64,000 bases of DNA, taken from contig CM047426.1 of NCBI GenBank assembly GCA_026168455.1, positions 80,503,986 through 80,567,985 on the forward strand, written 5' to 3'. Positions 38,841 to 51,823 of this stretch are shown piece by piece. Position 1 is the stretch's first letter. Every line of letters starts with the position of its first letter. Made by a program: the position numbers and the translations under genes. This DNA is from Theocolax elegans (taxonomy: Eukaryota; Arthropoda; Insecta; Hymenoptera; Cerocephalidae). The notes under the pieces were generated by a model that made no database searches, was not told where the DNA came from, and worked only from the letters and a program-made list of their open reading frames with translations.

Positions 38841-41800
38841 TAATAATGAAGTTAAATTGTATAAAAACATTCAACTCCCGTTAGGTGTAATCAGAGTATT
38901 GATTTTTAAATAAATCATATGCTTACTCAATTTTGATCTTCAATACGTTTAAATTATTTCTAATGTATATTCATAAATCCCTCAGTGACTGCAATGACAT
39001 ATTGATATTTTAATAATAACAAACATCAAGTCATAATCTTTTTTTAGCAAAATATATTGAGTGTCAATGTAAATATTATACTAGATATTACAAATTGCTT
39101 TACAAAATTATCATTCTACTTTTTGTTGTCTAATACTTTATAGAAGTTTCTGAAAATCTTAATGGATTTCATCATGGTTTTTATTAACTTAACAAAATAC
39201 ATTTCTTTTATATGTGAATTTGATATAAAAACGCGTGTATTTTCTACAGTAATCTGTTTTACCAAAATATAGAATACATTACATTTACAAATCTATATAA
39301 TGCTTATAATAAAAAATATTTTGTTCTGTAACCTCTATCGAGAATTTTTTAATCCATCCTCCAAATGTGTCAATATAATTTAATTTATATTGCGTTCCTG
39401 GCGCTTTTAGCTTGATTTTTATCAGGTTCGAGTACAAAGTACTTGTTACTATATATTGCTACGGACATCACAGCGGAGTTAGGTGTACGAGAAGGAGTCA
39501 AGTGACCGATCTGAAATGGAAGCCGAATAGGTTCCAGGTATTTAAGGCGCGAAACTCGCAACACTCAGTGCTTGGTTCGCATAATAAAAAACATTTATAT
39601 GATCGAAGGAGTTATAATAGAAATATAAAGGCAATGAGAAAACAGAAATTTTTTTTCTTATATTATACATAGAACATTATGTATGATGGATAAAATAGGA
39701 AAATAGTTGGAAAATATAATCTTGATGTATTATAAGCATTTTATTTGTATCACTGTAATTTTATTTATAGAATTGTTCAACGTTTCGTACAATGCAAATG
39801 TAAAGTGGTCGTTAATAATCAATTCATAAAATTTGCATTCATGAAATTCATTATTATATACTATTCAATTTATAATTTTATTGCTACTTATTTGAGAGTT
39901 GTGTAGTATTCAAATCAAAAGTAGAATTTAAGTAGAGAATATATAAAAAGTACTATCAATTTAAAATCTTTGTTTTATTTACTATTATTCATTGAAGGAT
40001 TTTTAATCATTTTTCTTTCTAACTCTCAGTATGTTTACCATAAAAACTTAGTTTTTCCTATTTTGATTGGTTTAAGTATAAATATTTGCTGTATATGTAG
40101 CAGATAGTATTCACTTTTTACGCACAATCGTTACACGGGAGTGCTTTATATTTTCATCATCTCAATGTATATGATACTTACAGATGATTACAGTAGACGA
40201 TGATTACAGTAATCAAGTAAATATTGTCTTAAAAATACGCAATTTAGAACTCTTCAAAACTCTCCCTAAAATGTATGTATGGATGTGTGTGACTACTTTG
40301 GCACCGATGTGGCTGAAATTTATAGGGTATGTTTCTGATAATTAAGGAAGTTTGTAGTCTTATTTTCAGTAATATTTTAGATTTTGGAATAGATAATTTA
40401 ATTACGATATTTGGGTTGAAAGATTACGTCCTTTTTTGATTAAAAATTACCGACCATAAAATGTTTATTGAAATATTATTAAAAATATTATTTTTATTTA
40501 AAAAATCAATCCTTCAGACCCTTTCTTATCTTTTAAGCTATCCGTATGAAATATTTCATATTTTTTATTTAATATTTTCGATAGAAATTTTGGGTTGAAA
40601 GGTGTAGATCCCTGTAATTCGGCTCCGACATCCCCTTAAGGAGGTGGCATACCCAACATATTTAAACAAAATGATTTTCCAAAAATTACAAAACATTTCC
40701 TATTAGATACATAAGTAGAACAGCTTTTCTAAAGGCAAACAGTTGTAATATTCATATGTTAATATATGTATTTCCTATGCTGAGATGGGAAAGGGATCAT
40801 GTGCAGTAAATACAATACTCGCTCATTTCATAAAAGTTCCTTTATATAACACTAAATACGAGTATTTCCACTGTAAGCGATCAGCGCGAGAGTTTACCTT
40901 CTCCTTATCAAAGAGCCCTTTCCCTTGCCCTTCAAATGCGGACCACTGCTATCCGGGGTCAACTTTTATCATCCTGACTTTGCCTTACTTCACTCTACGG
41001 CTCAACATCCACTCTCATGCGCGTCCCAACATCCTGACCCTTCACTATTATAGGCACTTTTCAATTTTGTCACACAGCGATGTTGCTTCCGGACTGCGAG
41101 GCCGATCATGGATCAGATCGGAGAGATTGAAGGCAGGTGGTCTGGGCAGCTAAAGCCCGGCCGGCGTCTGAAATGGAAAGAGAGCGAAAGACGCTCGACC
41201 AAAGCATTTATGCGAACTCCCATCGAATATTTGCAAATCTTCCCCCACTCACGCTTCATCTATACGTTTCCTTACATCTCTCACTACGCGATTTAGCATT
41301 GATTTCGTCACACAGTTAAAAATAATGAAAATGATAAAGAATGCACTAAAAAACACTTTTTTCAGGATAAACTGAAACGTATCACTTCTATAAATAAAGA
41401 GTGTATTCAATTAACAAACTGTTCGTCTCAAAATTACAAATAATTTGTTTATTAAACATTGTTATTACAGTTTCTTTAAAGATTAACAGTAAAAAGATGT
41501 ATTTAATTTATGATTCTCAATATTTCATTAAAAACATTTAAGGGAAATTTACTTTTAAATCTAACTAGATCTTCAGAGATTTTAATACAACTTAAATATT
41601 ATTTAAAATTTGTATTTCTGTTTTGTGTTCTTGAAACAATTGGGCCTAAAGTGTAAAAGCTTAGCATAGCTTCTGAATATAAATACTTTGTTTATTAATA
41701 TTTTCTAAAAAAAATTTGAATTATATTAGTTTATATTCTGTTTTAAGTTAATAAAATAATTTTGAATACTTAACATTTAGTAATTTATTAAGCTATTGGC

Positions 41801-43244
41801 AGTAGAATATATCTCTACTATAAATGTAATTCTTAAAATATTAATGACATATTGAAAATTTATATTATTTTCGTATATTTTTTGTATAATTTGGACTTAT
41901 ATTATCATAATCAATATTGATGTCTTCCCGTCGAACTTTGAAATGTGGTATTTCTTTTTTTATTTAATATAATAATAAGTTTATTTATTAGAATTGATAT
42001 AACGATTGCAATTGAGTCAGTTTTGTATTTAAAAAGATATTATTAAAAATCAATTCGTCAATTAAACAAATTTACGTAACTTCAAGAAATGGAAATTATT
42101 TAAGAATTAGCAAAGATTACAAATAAAATGATTATTAATAAGAATTTATAAGTAATTTCTAAATCATATAAATTTATTTATACACAAACTATTGTATACC
42201 AATTAGGGACTGACTCGATATATATGTATGTTACATGCATTATATTATTGTAATATATGATTCTATTTCTCTTATAAAATTTAACGTTCAATCTGTGAAA
42301 GCAAATCGATTGCAAAGACTGACGAAAAAATGATAATATCTATTTCCAAGCTTTCATGATTGGATCGAAAAATAAGCTGGCAGCGCCCATACTCGTATAA
42401 ACAATAGCCGGGTCGACTTATCGAGCGAATCCGAAACAATTTAGACATATATTTCGAGATAAAGCCTGGAGCGAGCAGTTCGTTGCGCTCGATAAAAGCA
42501 ACATAGCTCCTGTACTTCTCTCCCACTCCTTACGCGAAATCGCAAATTGCTTACATTTGCATTATTCATTAGGCCAAATCGATTGACTTTCCTAGGGCGC
42601 TTTAAGACGTTGAGGCGCGAGCCCAGTTGGGGATTATATTGGGGTATCGAGAGCCACGTGATTTTCTCAGTGGGCCTTCTGAAACTGCCTCCAGAGACAC
42701 GCGAGAACGAAATATACACGAATTCCACGCGGGACTCTTTAACATTTTCCAAATATATATAATAAAATATATGGAGAATTATATTTTATAATATAAGACC
42801 TCATATTTGTCTATCGATTTTAGACGCTTTATTTGTAGATGATCTATATACGTTGTACTTCATTATACATATTTTAAATAAATTATTCTGTTTGAAAGTT
42901 TTGTAAGTGTGGATTTGTAAAATTTATATTTTCGCAATGACAAATTTTGTACTTATAAGCTAATTATCTTAGAAATCTTGGAAATATTGGCAAGTTCATC
43001 GCTGCCGTCCGATAGGGTCGCGTGATAATTCGATCTGGGCCTTTCGATCTAGATATCTTGGATGTTGAACAGGCGATCTTAACTCGAGGATTATTATTAC
43101 CATAGGCGTCGATAATCTTTCATTATTACAGAAAAGCGCATGCTTATATAATTTAAAATTATGTTACAGATTTTAAACAAACCACATTTAAAAGGACGGG
43201 ATAGGGTACGAATCATACAAAGTTGCATTTGTAATATTGTACAA
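38841..43244. other. AT-rich noncoding sequence with two GC-richer patches
   Basis: GC-richer patches lie at about 40860-41260 and 42350-42720. The 86-codon frame at 39412-39672 covers a modestly complex stretch but shows no motif. The region at about 40260-40660 has two direct copies of TTGGGTTGAAAG (40411 and 40590) and may be an old repeat. The rest is AT-rich with nothing recognised. Confidence 0.5.
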
Positions 43245-43691
43245 TTTTATTGCACATTTAAAATGCACTTAAAATATATAGTATTTTTCCTTACATGGGC
43301 GTAAAATGCGTACGCCCCTCTAGCAAATATTATTTTTCGATTTAGTGGACGTAAAAATTGTTTTTACGCTCGGTTTTTGAATTTTTAAATGCTGTTTTAC
43401 TCACCGTAAGCATAAAATTCATAATATCATTTTACGTCCCAAAAATCAAGTGTAAAACGAATTTTACCCCCGCTGAATCGAAAAAATATATTGTTCTTAA
43501 AAATAATGCATGTATGTGGCAAAAAGAAGAGCGATAATCAAAAACGATGCTTAAAGCTGTATGCGACCACGATTGCGAGAGAAGAAGAAGGAAGGTGTCA
43601 AGCCGGCTTTGAGTGAGAACGCGCGAGAGTAGCGAGGATAGCGCGCCAGGTAAATACTTCGGTTGGTATTAAAGCGGATGATTGTGTAACA
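43245..43691 (-). repeat. 3' LTR of degenerate BEL/Pao element (with nested insertion)
   Basis: On the minus strand it starts TGTTACACAATCATC at 43691 and runs through words shared with the other LTR: TTTAATACCA, GTATTTACCT, CCTTCTTCTT, GGTCGCATACAGCT, CTTTTTGCCA and, beyond an insertion, GCATTTTAAATGTG. A purine-rich GCAGGAGGTAA just upstream of the LTR start (43692-43702) fits a polypurine tract. The LTR is expanded by the terminal-inverted-repeat insertion at 43325-43494. The outer boundary near 43245 is approximate; no target-site duplication was resolved. Confidence 0.75.
43325..43494. mobile_element. 170-bp MITE-like element nested in the 3' LTR
   Basis: Imperfect terminal inverted repeats of about 43 bp: AATATTATTTTTCGATTTAG (from 43326) on the left, matched by the reverse complement of the right end, CAATATATTTTTTCGATTCAG (from 43494). 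Both continue into a GTAAAA...TTTTAC subterminal palindrome. The other LTR lacks this sequence and shares homology on both sides of it, so it is an insertion after the retrotransposon. Extra GCGTAAAATGCGTACGCC at about 43289-43315 also lacks a partner and may belong to the insertion or to a second one. No transposase. Confidence 0.7.
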
Positions 43692-45663
43692 TTACCTCCT
43701 GCTATCATCGAGTCAATAAAAATTTTGTACTTATATTGGTACCGGCACAAGAGCAAGCTTGACGATTGGCCTGGTAAGAGTGGTTGCAGCAGTTTTGATG
43801 CTGACTATGGTCTTGATCAATCCGTCTTTGCCCGGATGGATAACGATAACACGAGCTCTAGGCCATTTACTCAGAGGTCATCGTTCATCCGTAAACAGTA
43901 ATAAGGTTCCAAATTAAATCTCGTTACATGCATGATGCTATTTTGAAATTGATTGAAGCCGTTGTAAGTTGGGCATACCAAGTTTTCCAAAAGTGTTGAA
44001 GTATCACTTGAATGAGGTGCCACCTGCTTAGAGAGACGATTCTAGAAAAGAGTTCGATGGTTCTCCAATGAGAAAGTGTTCTGGTATTAGAGCTGAAAGA
44101 TCGTCTGCGTCGATGCTGAGGAGATAGACGGAATATTAGTGCTGCTTTGATTTGAGAAAAGATGGTGGTATATTCCTCATGATAAAGCTGTGTATTCTTC
44201 GATGGTACGTTGAATGTAATACTTTACGGATTTTATAAGTGCTCCTCATTTTCCTGCCATATGGGGAGAAGCAGGCGGATTAAAACGCCATCGTACTCCT
44301 TTTGCTATCATAGAATTGGATGGTATGTTGAGCTGGTGAGTTGGATACAAAGAGCTGCTTAATTTTTTTCTTAGATGCGATGGCGGTGGTATCGAAGTAA
44401 GAATAGAAGCAACTTTCTAAAGAGTAATTGCTAATAACTGTAAGGTGAGTCGCAGAGGTTGGGAGACACAGACAAAAATTCTACCCTATTTAATTTGTGT
44501 ATGTTATCGGTCCGGCGTAATCTATAACATATGGCGAAAAGCACATAAAGGCACTCAGGAGTGATAATTGAGCCGTCAACTATTGAGCACAGATGTCTCG
44601 TTGTTGAGCTTTTAAGGAACACTTCAGATTGTGAGATTTTATAGGAGCACGCTCATCAATGATCCCAACTCAGCGGCCACATCTTGGCGAGAGTAAGTTG
44701 AACACCGCTAATAAGTGTGACCTTGTAAGTATGATCGATGAAGAGGTCGAAATAAACGGATCATTCGTTTCTAAAGGTAGCAGTAAATTGTGTAAGCGAC
44801 CTCCGATGATTACTTTTTGATCAATGTATGCAGTCAGGTGTGAAAATGGGTAAAATGGTAAAAATGAGCGTTGTTACCAACGACCGGAACTGTTGAAAAA
44901 AATTGATTACATGCGTTATTTTCAACACTCTCAACGTTGATTGACGGTCAGTTAAGTCGAGATCACTCATGAACGTCCATTCGCAGTATTCATACTATCG
45001 GAAATGTGTCTTCAGGTGAAGTCTATACATAACTCTTGGATCTTAGTAACGTAATTTCGAATGTAATTCTTCCAACGGTTATAGTTTTGCAACGCTTGCT
45101 GTGAGCTTCAGACAAGGTAAACAAGTGTAGCCATGACGAGTTAGGATGCATCCGCGAATCCGTGCAGTTTGATTATTGTATTGCTCCAAGTGCTGAATCA
45201 CCTAGGCACCAAGGTTTGATCAAGAGCCTTAAAATCGCCGCTGATGGCAATCCATATGAAAGATAAATGAGCAGGGAGCAGATCATTAAACACGAGTTTA
45301 AAGTTTTGGTTGAGTATCTTCGCGCGTAGCGTGACTGGAGTAACGAAGCCAAGAGGCTCGAAAATTCTTGCAATTTCTGAGAGCAATGTTCGATTGATGA
45401 ACGTTGAAGTAGATTTGGAAAAGTCTGACATTCGCGTAAACTTGACTTCGTCAAAAAATCAGATTTATCCGAGCGGTTTGAATCTACAGTCGTCGAATTT
45501 GATTGAGTTAGTGCGATAACCATCCATTACAACGGCGAGGTCAGGGTGAGTAGCGTGCCATTTAGATAGTGAAAAGCCGCTCGCCATGCAAAACGATCAG
45601 CTATTGAGCTGTGTTGATGATAAGAGAAAAGTGAGTGAATACAATTATAGCCTCACGTAGAAA
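43692..45663 (-). pseudogene. Degenerate pol of a BEL/Pao LTR retrotransposon
   Basis: Minus-strand fragments in the order expected of BEL/Pao pol, interrupted by stops and frameshifts. (1) The post-RT segment LLSEIARIFEPLGFVTPV followed by TLRAKI (45303-45383), the A17-type conserved block, ending IPR-like at about 45198. (2) RNase H hallmark LHGFADAS (45144-45167). (3) Integrase N-terminal region with AYIDQKVIIGGRLHN (44787-44831). (4) Integrase core start VIDYAGPITY (44499-44528). (5) WRFNPPASPHMAGK then a stop (44246-44293), where family members usually read FNPP.APHMGG.W. (6) C-terminal IHPGKDGLIKTIVSIKTA and RPIVKLALVP (43743-43871). Gag, protease and most of reverse transcriptase are missing: only about 2 kb lies between the LTRs, versus roughly 5-6 kb in complete members. 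Inactive. Confidence 0.9.
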
Positions 45664-45916
45664 TCTCAACACACATTTAAAATACACTTATAAATATACA
45701 CTAATCTTATAACTAATAGGTGTACATGGCAAAAAGAATGATGAGAACCCAGAGCGATTCTATCGAGCTGCACGCGACCAAGATGACGAGAAAAGAAGAA
45801 GGTAAGGATGAGACCTGCGTCGGGCGAGAACAACGAGAAGAGCGAGCGAGGTAAATACTACTACGCGAGTGTTCGAGCTAGCGCGTGGTATTAAAACTGT
45901 ACATGATTCTGTAACA
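45664..45916 (-). repeat. 5' LTR of degenerate BEL/Pao element
   Basis: On the minus strand it starts TGTTACAGAATCATG at 45916 and shares ordered words with 43245-43691 (TTTAATACCA, GTATTTACCT, CTTCTTTTCTCG, GGTCGCGTGCAGCT, CTTTTTGCCATGTAC, GTATTTTAAATGTG). Divergence between the two LTRs is clear by eye, so the insertion is old. The inner boundary near 45664 is approximate and no convincing primer-binding site was identified. Confidence 0.75.
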
Positions 45917-46859
45917 GCAGTATTCATATTGCAAGTAGAAAAATAATTATACCTAACCTAAAATTTAGTCATTTTTATTGGAAAACTTAATTTGGAATCG
46001 GTATTGCGGCAAATATATTGAGTTATATTTTTTTGTAAATTAGCGAAAACAATTTATTGTTTTAGTACACGCTGCATACTGGGAAAAGATTATGGGGATA
46101 AGTTACAATTTCAAAAAGTGTCGCATGATACGCTTGGTTCTAGGTACAACTGCTCAACTCACTATGTATTCGAGGTTAACTGTCTTCTCCAAAATAAAAT
46201 GAACTGCTAAATACCATATCAATATAAAAAAAATATAGCATCACTTTCTATAATAATGAAGACGTTAAGTAGCTTCCTTTACGATAAAAAGTTGCTAACC
46301 AATTAACGTGCGTCAAATGTTTTCATATTTTGAACAGCCTTCGCAACAAGAGAGAGCATGCAGTTTAGCCAATCAACAACATGAACTACTACATACGTGT
46401 TTGATGTACTACCTCGCCCAATATTTTCTCAGTGCGTCTAACTTTTATTGGAAGTCAAACTTTACTCTTGTTTTATCCACAGCACAATCATAAAGCAAAT
46501 TAATTATTAATTAATTAAGTAAAATGTCTACATTTTTAGGATGGAAATTGAAAAATAAATATGTGTATCTACTTTGAAATTTGAATAATTATTAAAACAC
46601 GTTTATAATTAGCTATATTAGGTAATATATCACGAATATAATCAGGCCAATGAAAAGCTTGTTATAAAAAAGTTTAGAAGTGTAAACTTAATTTTTCTTA
46701 TTTCAATTTGACTAATAATAAATAGTTTTTATGGTACACTACACAAAGAGCGAGGTATATAAAATGTATCAATTCAGTATTATAAAATCAGCATACACAT
46801 ATCCGTAAAATTTGTTCAAGAGACGTTCAAGGAGCGTTTGTATAAGTGGTAAGAAAAAC

Positions 46860-47243
46860 CACAAAAGAATATGAAAGTATTGGCATCACGTACAAGAGAT
46901 CCTGGGGATAAGAAAGCTGGCCCCTACACGACGTCGAAAACAATGATATCCCGCGAGAGCATTTTCCTCCTATCTCGCGAGGACCGCGAATGCATTTACC
47001 AGGGAATGAAGGGGAGGGAGGGGAAGAGGGGACTCGGAACGAGCCGAAATCTCGCCGAGACATCGGAATCCTTTTGGTAAACGAGTTTACGCGAAATTGG
47101 TAGTTCGGACCCGTCGCTGCATGAGAAAGAAGAAGCGAGAGAAGAAGAGCGAAGTTGCGTCGAAACGACGAAAGTATAAGGACGATTCTCTACTCTCTAG
47201 GCAGTAGTAGTCCTTTTACTCCGATAAGTGAAGAAGGAAAAGG

Positions 47244-47294
<51 letters not shown>

Positions 47295-47460
47295 AAACGG
47301 GGGAGAGTAGTTTAGCGTGCAGAGGAAAAAGTTAGCCGAGAGAAATAGGAGAAAGAAACAGTTTTTCCAACGATAAAAATCGTCGGAACTTTCTTTTTCT
47401 TTTTCACTTCGTCGAGTTTCTTTTTCTATCGTCGTAGCTGTCGCTCGTTTTTTCCTCACG
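46860..47460. other. GC/purine-rich island containing an AG microsatellite
   Basis: Unique CpG-containing sequence at 46880-47180 is followed by a long purine-rich strand with (AG)n. Opposite-strand frames overlap over 46827-47080. No coding evidence. Confidence 0.35.
47247..47291 (+). repeat. (AG)n microsatellite
   Basis: An uninterrupted AG/GA run of about 45 bp. Confidence 0.95.
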
Positions 47461-47915
47461 CCCTTATAACGTAATGTTATGGAAAAACTGTTCGGGTTTT
47501 CGAATAAATGATTTCTTACCGATTATCGGGCTTTACTTAATATCATTAAGAGCTCACGGTTCTTCGGTCTCTTCGTGCTTTTCTTACGGAGTCGGAAACT
47601 TCGCGAACCTATAAAAATCTTGCACCAGACTCTCGATAGACTACGTAATAATAAATAAGAGGCACAGATGCTCTGCGTGGATTTATAAAGTAAAAAGTTT
47701 CAAGAAGGAAAAAAAGCATCGCTTTTACAATTTTTCAACCTTGTGATGCAAAAGTATAATATTTACAACTATTTTCTACGATTACGAACTATTTTCTATA
47801 TACGTAAATAGTGGAAAAAATTATGTAATTTTTTTTCACTTAAATCACCTGAAAAGATCACATTACTGACTACAAACTCGGCAATAAAGTTGTATTTTAT
47901 TCTCTAGGGAGTAAT

Positions 47916-47974
47916 AGTACTTTTTACTCCCAACAGTCACTTTTTAGTCTCAGGACTCACTTTTTAGTCCTTGT
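47916..47974 (+). repeat. Short tandem repeat, about 20-bp unit, three copies
   Basis: Units AGTACTTTTTACTCCCAAC (47916), AGTCACTTTTTAGTCTCAGG (47935) and ACTCACTTTTTAGTCCTTGT (47955) share the ACTTTTTAGTC-type core. They are imperfect and short. Confidence 0.6.
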
Positions 47975-48149
47975 ATTCACGGTACCATTAATATAAAAAT
48001 AGTAATAGTAAAATTTGAAATTATATAGTATAAGAAACCAATATAAATAGCATGAAAACAGGAAAATTTAATTTGATATACAAAAAAATATTAAATTGTC
48101 GTGGCTGTCATAAAAAGAGACCTTTTCAGCACGAGTTTGATGAAAAATC

Positions 48150-48172
48150 TTATATATATATATATATATATA
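48150..48172 (+). repeat. (TA)n microsatellite
   Basis: An uninterrupted TA run of about 23 bp. Confidence 0.9.
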
Positions 48173-51100
48173 CTTCGGAAGTAAAAGACGATTATTCATT
48201 CAGGCAATTAACTTTCATCTACAGGAATAAATGCTTATTTTACTCCCTTAGTGCAAAAATAACTATTGATCAATTACTATTAAACCATTAGTATTACTTA
48301 ACACAACATACCCTGCACAGTCATTTATTCTATTTTCAGTTAGAATACTCGAACCTCATAAAGCGCAATTAAAATATATTGATTTGTACTTTGCATATAC
48401 AAATTTTAATCTTGATCTTCGCGTTTGATATAATTAAATTCAGTACCTTGCAAAACTGAAGTTTTGACGTTATAAGGTTCAGTATGTTCCTTTTGCATTA
48501 TTCATTTTACAAACCGCTCGTTTACTTTTGTTTACACCAGGGAAAGTACATATTGGAATAATTTTATATTATAATAACGAAAGCAAAAGTCGTTGTAACT
48601 ACATAAACTCCTATTAATTTGAAATACGTATATAGTAGTAAGAAAGAAATATGATTTTAAAAATAATATAAATACTAGATATTATATTGTTAACAAATTA
48701 TACAATTTTCATTATTATTTTAAACATAAAGTTTCCTGTATTAGTATTATTTTACAAACATAATTGTTATAAAATGTGTTTAAAAATTGTATAATTATCT
48801 TATTTTTGTACAAGTTACACTTTTATTATCATAATTACAATTTCCTCTCTTATTGTACATCTTAGAATTATATTAGTACCGTTTTTAAGTTGCAATTATC
48901 TTACGTATTTAACATTTCACTGGGTATCATCTTCTGCGTAGCAGAACACACTCCTACTAAAAATGTAATTCGTAAAACGAGAATCATGTATTTATTTGCG
49001 TATATCTTATATTTTTTTGTACAATTTTGTCATTACTGTCAGAATAAAAATGCTACGTCATCATAGAACTTTCCATTTAACCTAATTATTTTACAACATA
49101 CAATTGTAATAATATTTTTTTTATATAAAGTAAATTTTATTAAAACCCCGACTTAACGAGCAAGAATAATCGAGCGAATTTGGTAATCAGTATTTCATTT
49201 AATTAAGAAAGTATGATTGGAGGAATATATTAAGTGTTACACAGTATATAAATATTATAAGCATGATAAATTGACATTCGCATTCGTGTCAAACTTAACC
49301 CTCCTTATATAGCTAGTAATATTCTTAAATTTGAATGCAATTAATTGACACGTTAACTTTTACTAAAAATTTTAAACTTCATAATATATATATTTATATT
49401 TTACAATATAATGAAATTACGTAAACATTTGTTCAACATCATGGTTATCCTTATAGTAACCAAAGTAAAAATAATAGTTTGATATCTATGTAATAGCATA
49501 AATATATACAGACGTCTGTAAAAATTGAAAAAGTCCGTTTGTTGTAGGATAAATTTGTAAAAGATATTTTCTTTCTAAAGAAAAGTTTGTCTACGACAGC
49601 CACAGAACAAGTCAATACACCGATAAACCACTATAAACTGAACCATTAACGACATCAAACGAAACCAGTGACTTCTTCTGTAGCTTGACCTCGATTGTCC
49701 TTCGTACAAAGCCATTAATGCTAATCGCCTTTTCTCCAGTTCCTTGTACACCTGCACGTATAGCGAGTGTGTAACAAAAGAAGCAAACCGACACCACACA
49801 GCCAACGAGAAAGAAAAGAATCACGACTGTCTGTAAGAGAAAAAGTTGTTCGTGAAAGGGCAAAAGGAAATGAAGTAAGGTTATAGTGCTAAGTTAAGTG
49901 GTCGTAGGTATTATAGAGAATTACTACAACTATACGATTCTACTTCCATTCTACATGTGTAGACCAGAATTTTTATTATCTTAAACATTTGAGTTGATGT
50001 GATGTTTAATTCGAAGATAACAAAATACTTGATATTCCCATTTAATAATTTTCGTAATTAAATAATTAATTAATTTATGTAATTGATTTCTTTGATTACT
50101 AAATATTTCAAATACCCACTGCCGTGCATCGATGCGATTGAATAAAATGTATTTTTCAAACCAATGTTGTTATTAATGAGTACAGTTAACATTCGCACTA
50201 TAAATTTTTGGTATAATATATAAAATAAATAATAATAAATAATACGAACGCTTTTTGTATGCAAATAGTAAGTTGAATATACCAGTAAAACATTGAACAT
50301 GAATATTTGTCTATTTGCCTATAAATCACAATAGTCAAAATATCAAATCATTCGGTCGAGTTTTGTTCTAAATTCCCTAACAAGGACTTTGCTATTGGAA
50401 GTAAACCCAGTGGCGACAGATTTCAAGGACAAGAAACGTTGAGAGACTCGACGTAAGGAACTCAAACTCAAGTTAGGATTAGAACTAACAGCTAGCCTGT
50501 CATGTCAAGTGGGCGTAGATATAACCACAAAACGTAAATGCCCTATCCATTTTGTTATACAAATATTGTTAGAAATTCGATTGAGCGTTAAACTTGCAGA
50601 TTGTCGATGGAATAGATTTAATTCAAAATATTCAATACAAGTATGTATTTTCTTGTCTTTTTAAATTACGATTATCTTTTTTTTCTCTAATATTCATCGC
50701 TTTTATGTACGTCGAATGGGAAGTTGATCATCATGAAATACGTAAGGGACATTCAGACATTCAGAGCCAAAATTGAGGAAGTGAATGAAAGCGTTTATCG
50801 AAAATTAGGTCTTTGTGCTTCCTTGAATAGTTCTATTAAAGACATACATCTCGGAAAATGTAGTATTGCAAGGGAAAAATTTAATTTAAAAAAGTACTTC
50901 TTTTATTTTTTATACGCTTCCTTTAATAAATTTTAAATGTTTTCAAGATAAATTTTACTAAAACTTTATTTATGCGCGCCCTACTTGAACCATTTATAAT
51001 ACGCGAAAAAAGGTATATTTACATTTATTCGTAAAATAATGAATGCGTAAATACGACGTGAAAAAAGTTACAGCTCAATTTACCATTTTAATTACTGGAA

Positions 51101-51347
51101 TAAAATTATTTAGCAGTTGACAGATTTCGTCAATGAAAATGGTCAAAATGGCAAAAATTGTCAAGTTAGTATCATTTCTGGCTTCTCTATAATATTGTAC
51201 TCTAAAAATATTCTACAGATTTCCGTAATCACTTTTAGACACTTTCAAATGTTCATCAACTCTTCTTAAATCATTTATCTTGCTTATTGATACTTATATT
51301 TTTAACTTTATAAATACATCGCACTGGTTTGTAGGTTTGAAAGTATT

Positions 51348-51358
51348 ATATATATATA

Positions 51359-51406
<48 letters not shown>
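51348..51406 (+). repeat. Compound (TA)n(TG)n microsatellite
   Basis: TA repeats to about 51360 are followed by an uninterrupted TG run (51363-51406, about 22 units). Confidence 0.95.
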
Positions 51407-51410
<4 letters not shown>

Positions 51411-51766
51411 TATCTATACACGTTAATTAATTTTCATCAATCTACGAGAATAGTTTTAAAATTTTTTAACTTAAAATCAGAACTACTATGTTTAAGAAAG
51501 TGTAGCAAAAACAGTGTTTTACTCGAACGACGAAAGGAAGAAGAGTATACTCCATAAAGTATTTCAATTTATTCGCCGCGACCGCGTATAATAAAGCCGC
51601 ATATTCAATTCTACCAGAAAAATAAAATAAACGACTCGTCTGTCTCTTTCTCACAAGCGAGTTGGACGAACTTCCATTGCTCGCCTTTTCCTCCTTTTCA
51701 CCTCTCGCGCGGTTTACTCTTGTTGCCTTATTACCTTGCCTCGCTCCGCTAAACTTCTTGTCTTGT

Positions 51767-51768
<2 letters not shown>

Positions 51769-51822
<54 letters not shown>
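51769..51822 (+). repeat. (TA)n microsatellite
   Basis: About 27 uninterrupted TA units. It creates an Ile-Tyr repeat in a 157-codon minus-strand open frame (51466-51939), which is therefore not considered a gene. Confidence 0.95.

Positions 51823-51823
<1 letters not shown>

Noticed and set aside
45173..45523. Host gene encoded on the minus strand
   Set aside because: The overlapping frame contains the BEL/Pao post-RT block (LLSEIARIFEPLGFVTPV), so it is retrotransposon debris between LTRs.
47185..47235. Segment resembling 47895-47935 (CTCTAGG.AGTA.TAGT..TTTTACTCC)
   Set aside because: Similarity is limited to about 35 bases, with mismatches, in simple T/C/A-rich sequence; not enough to call a duplicated element.
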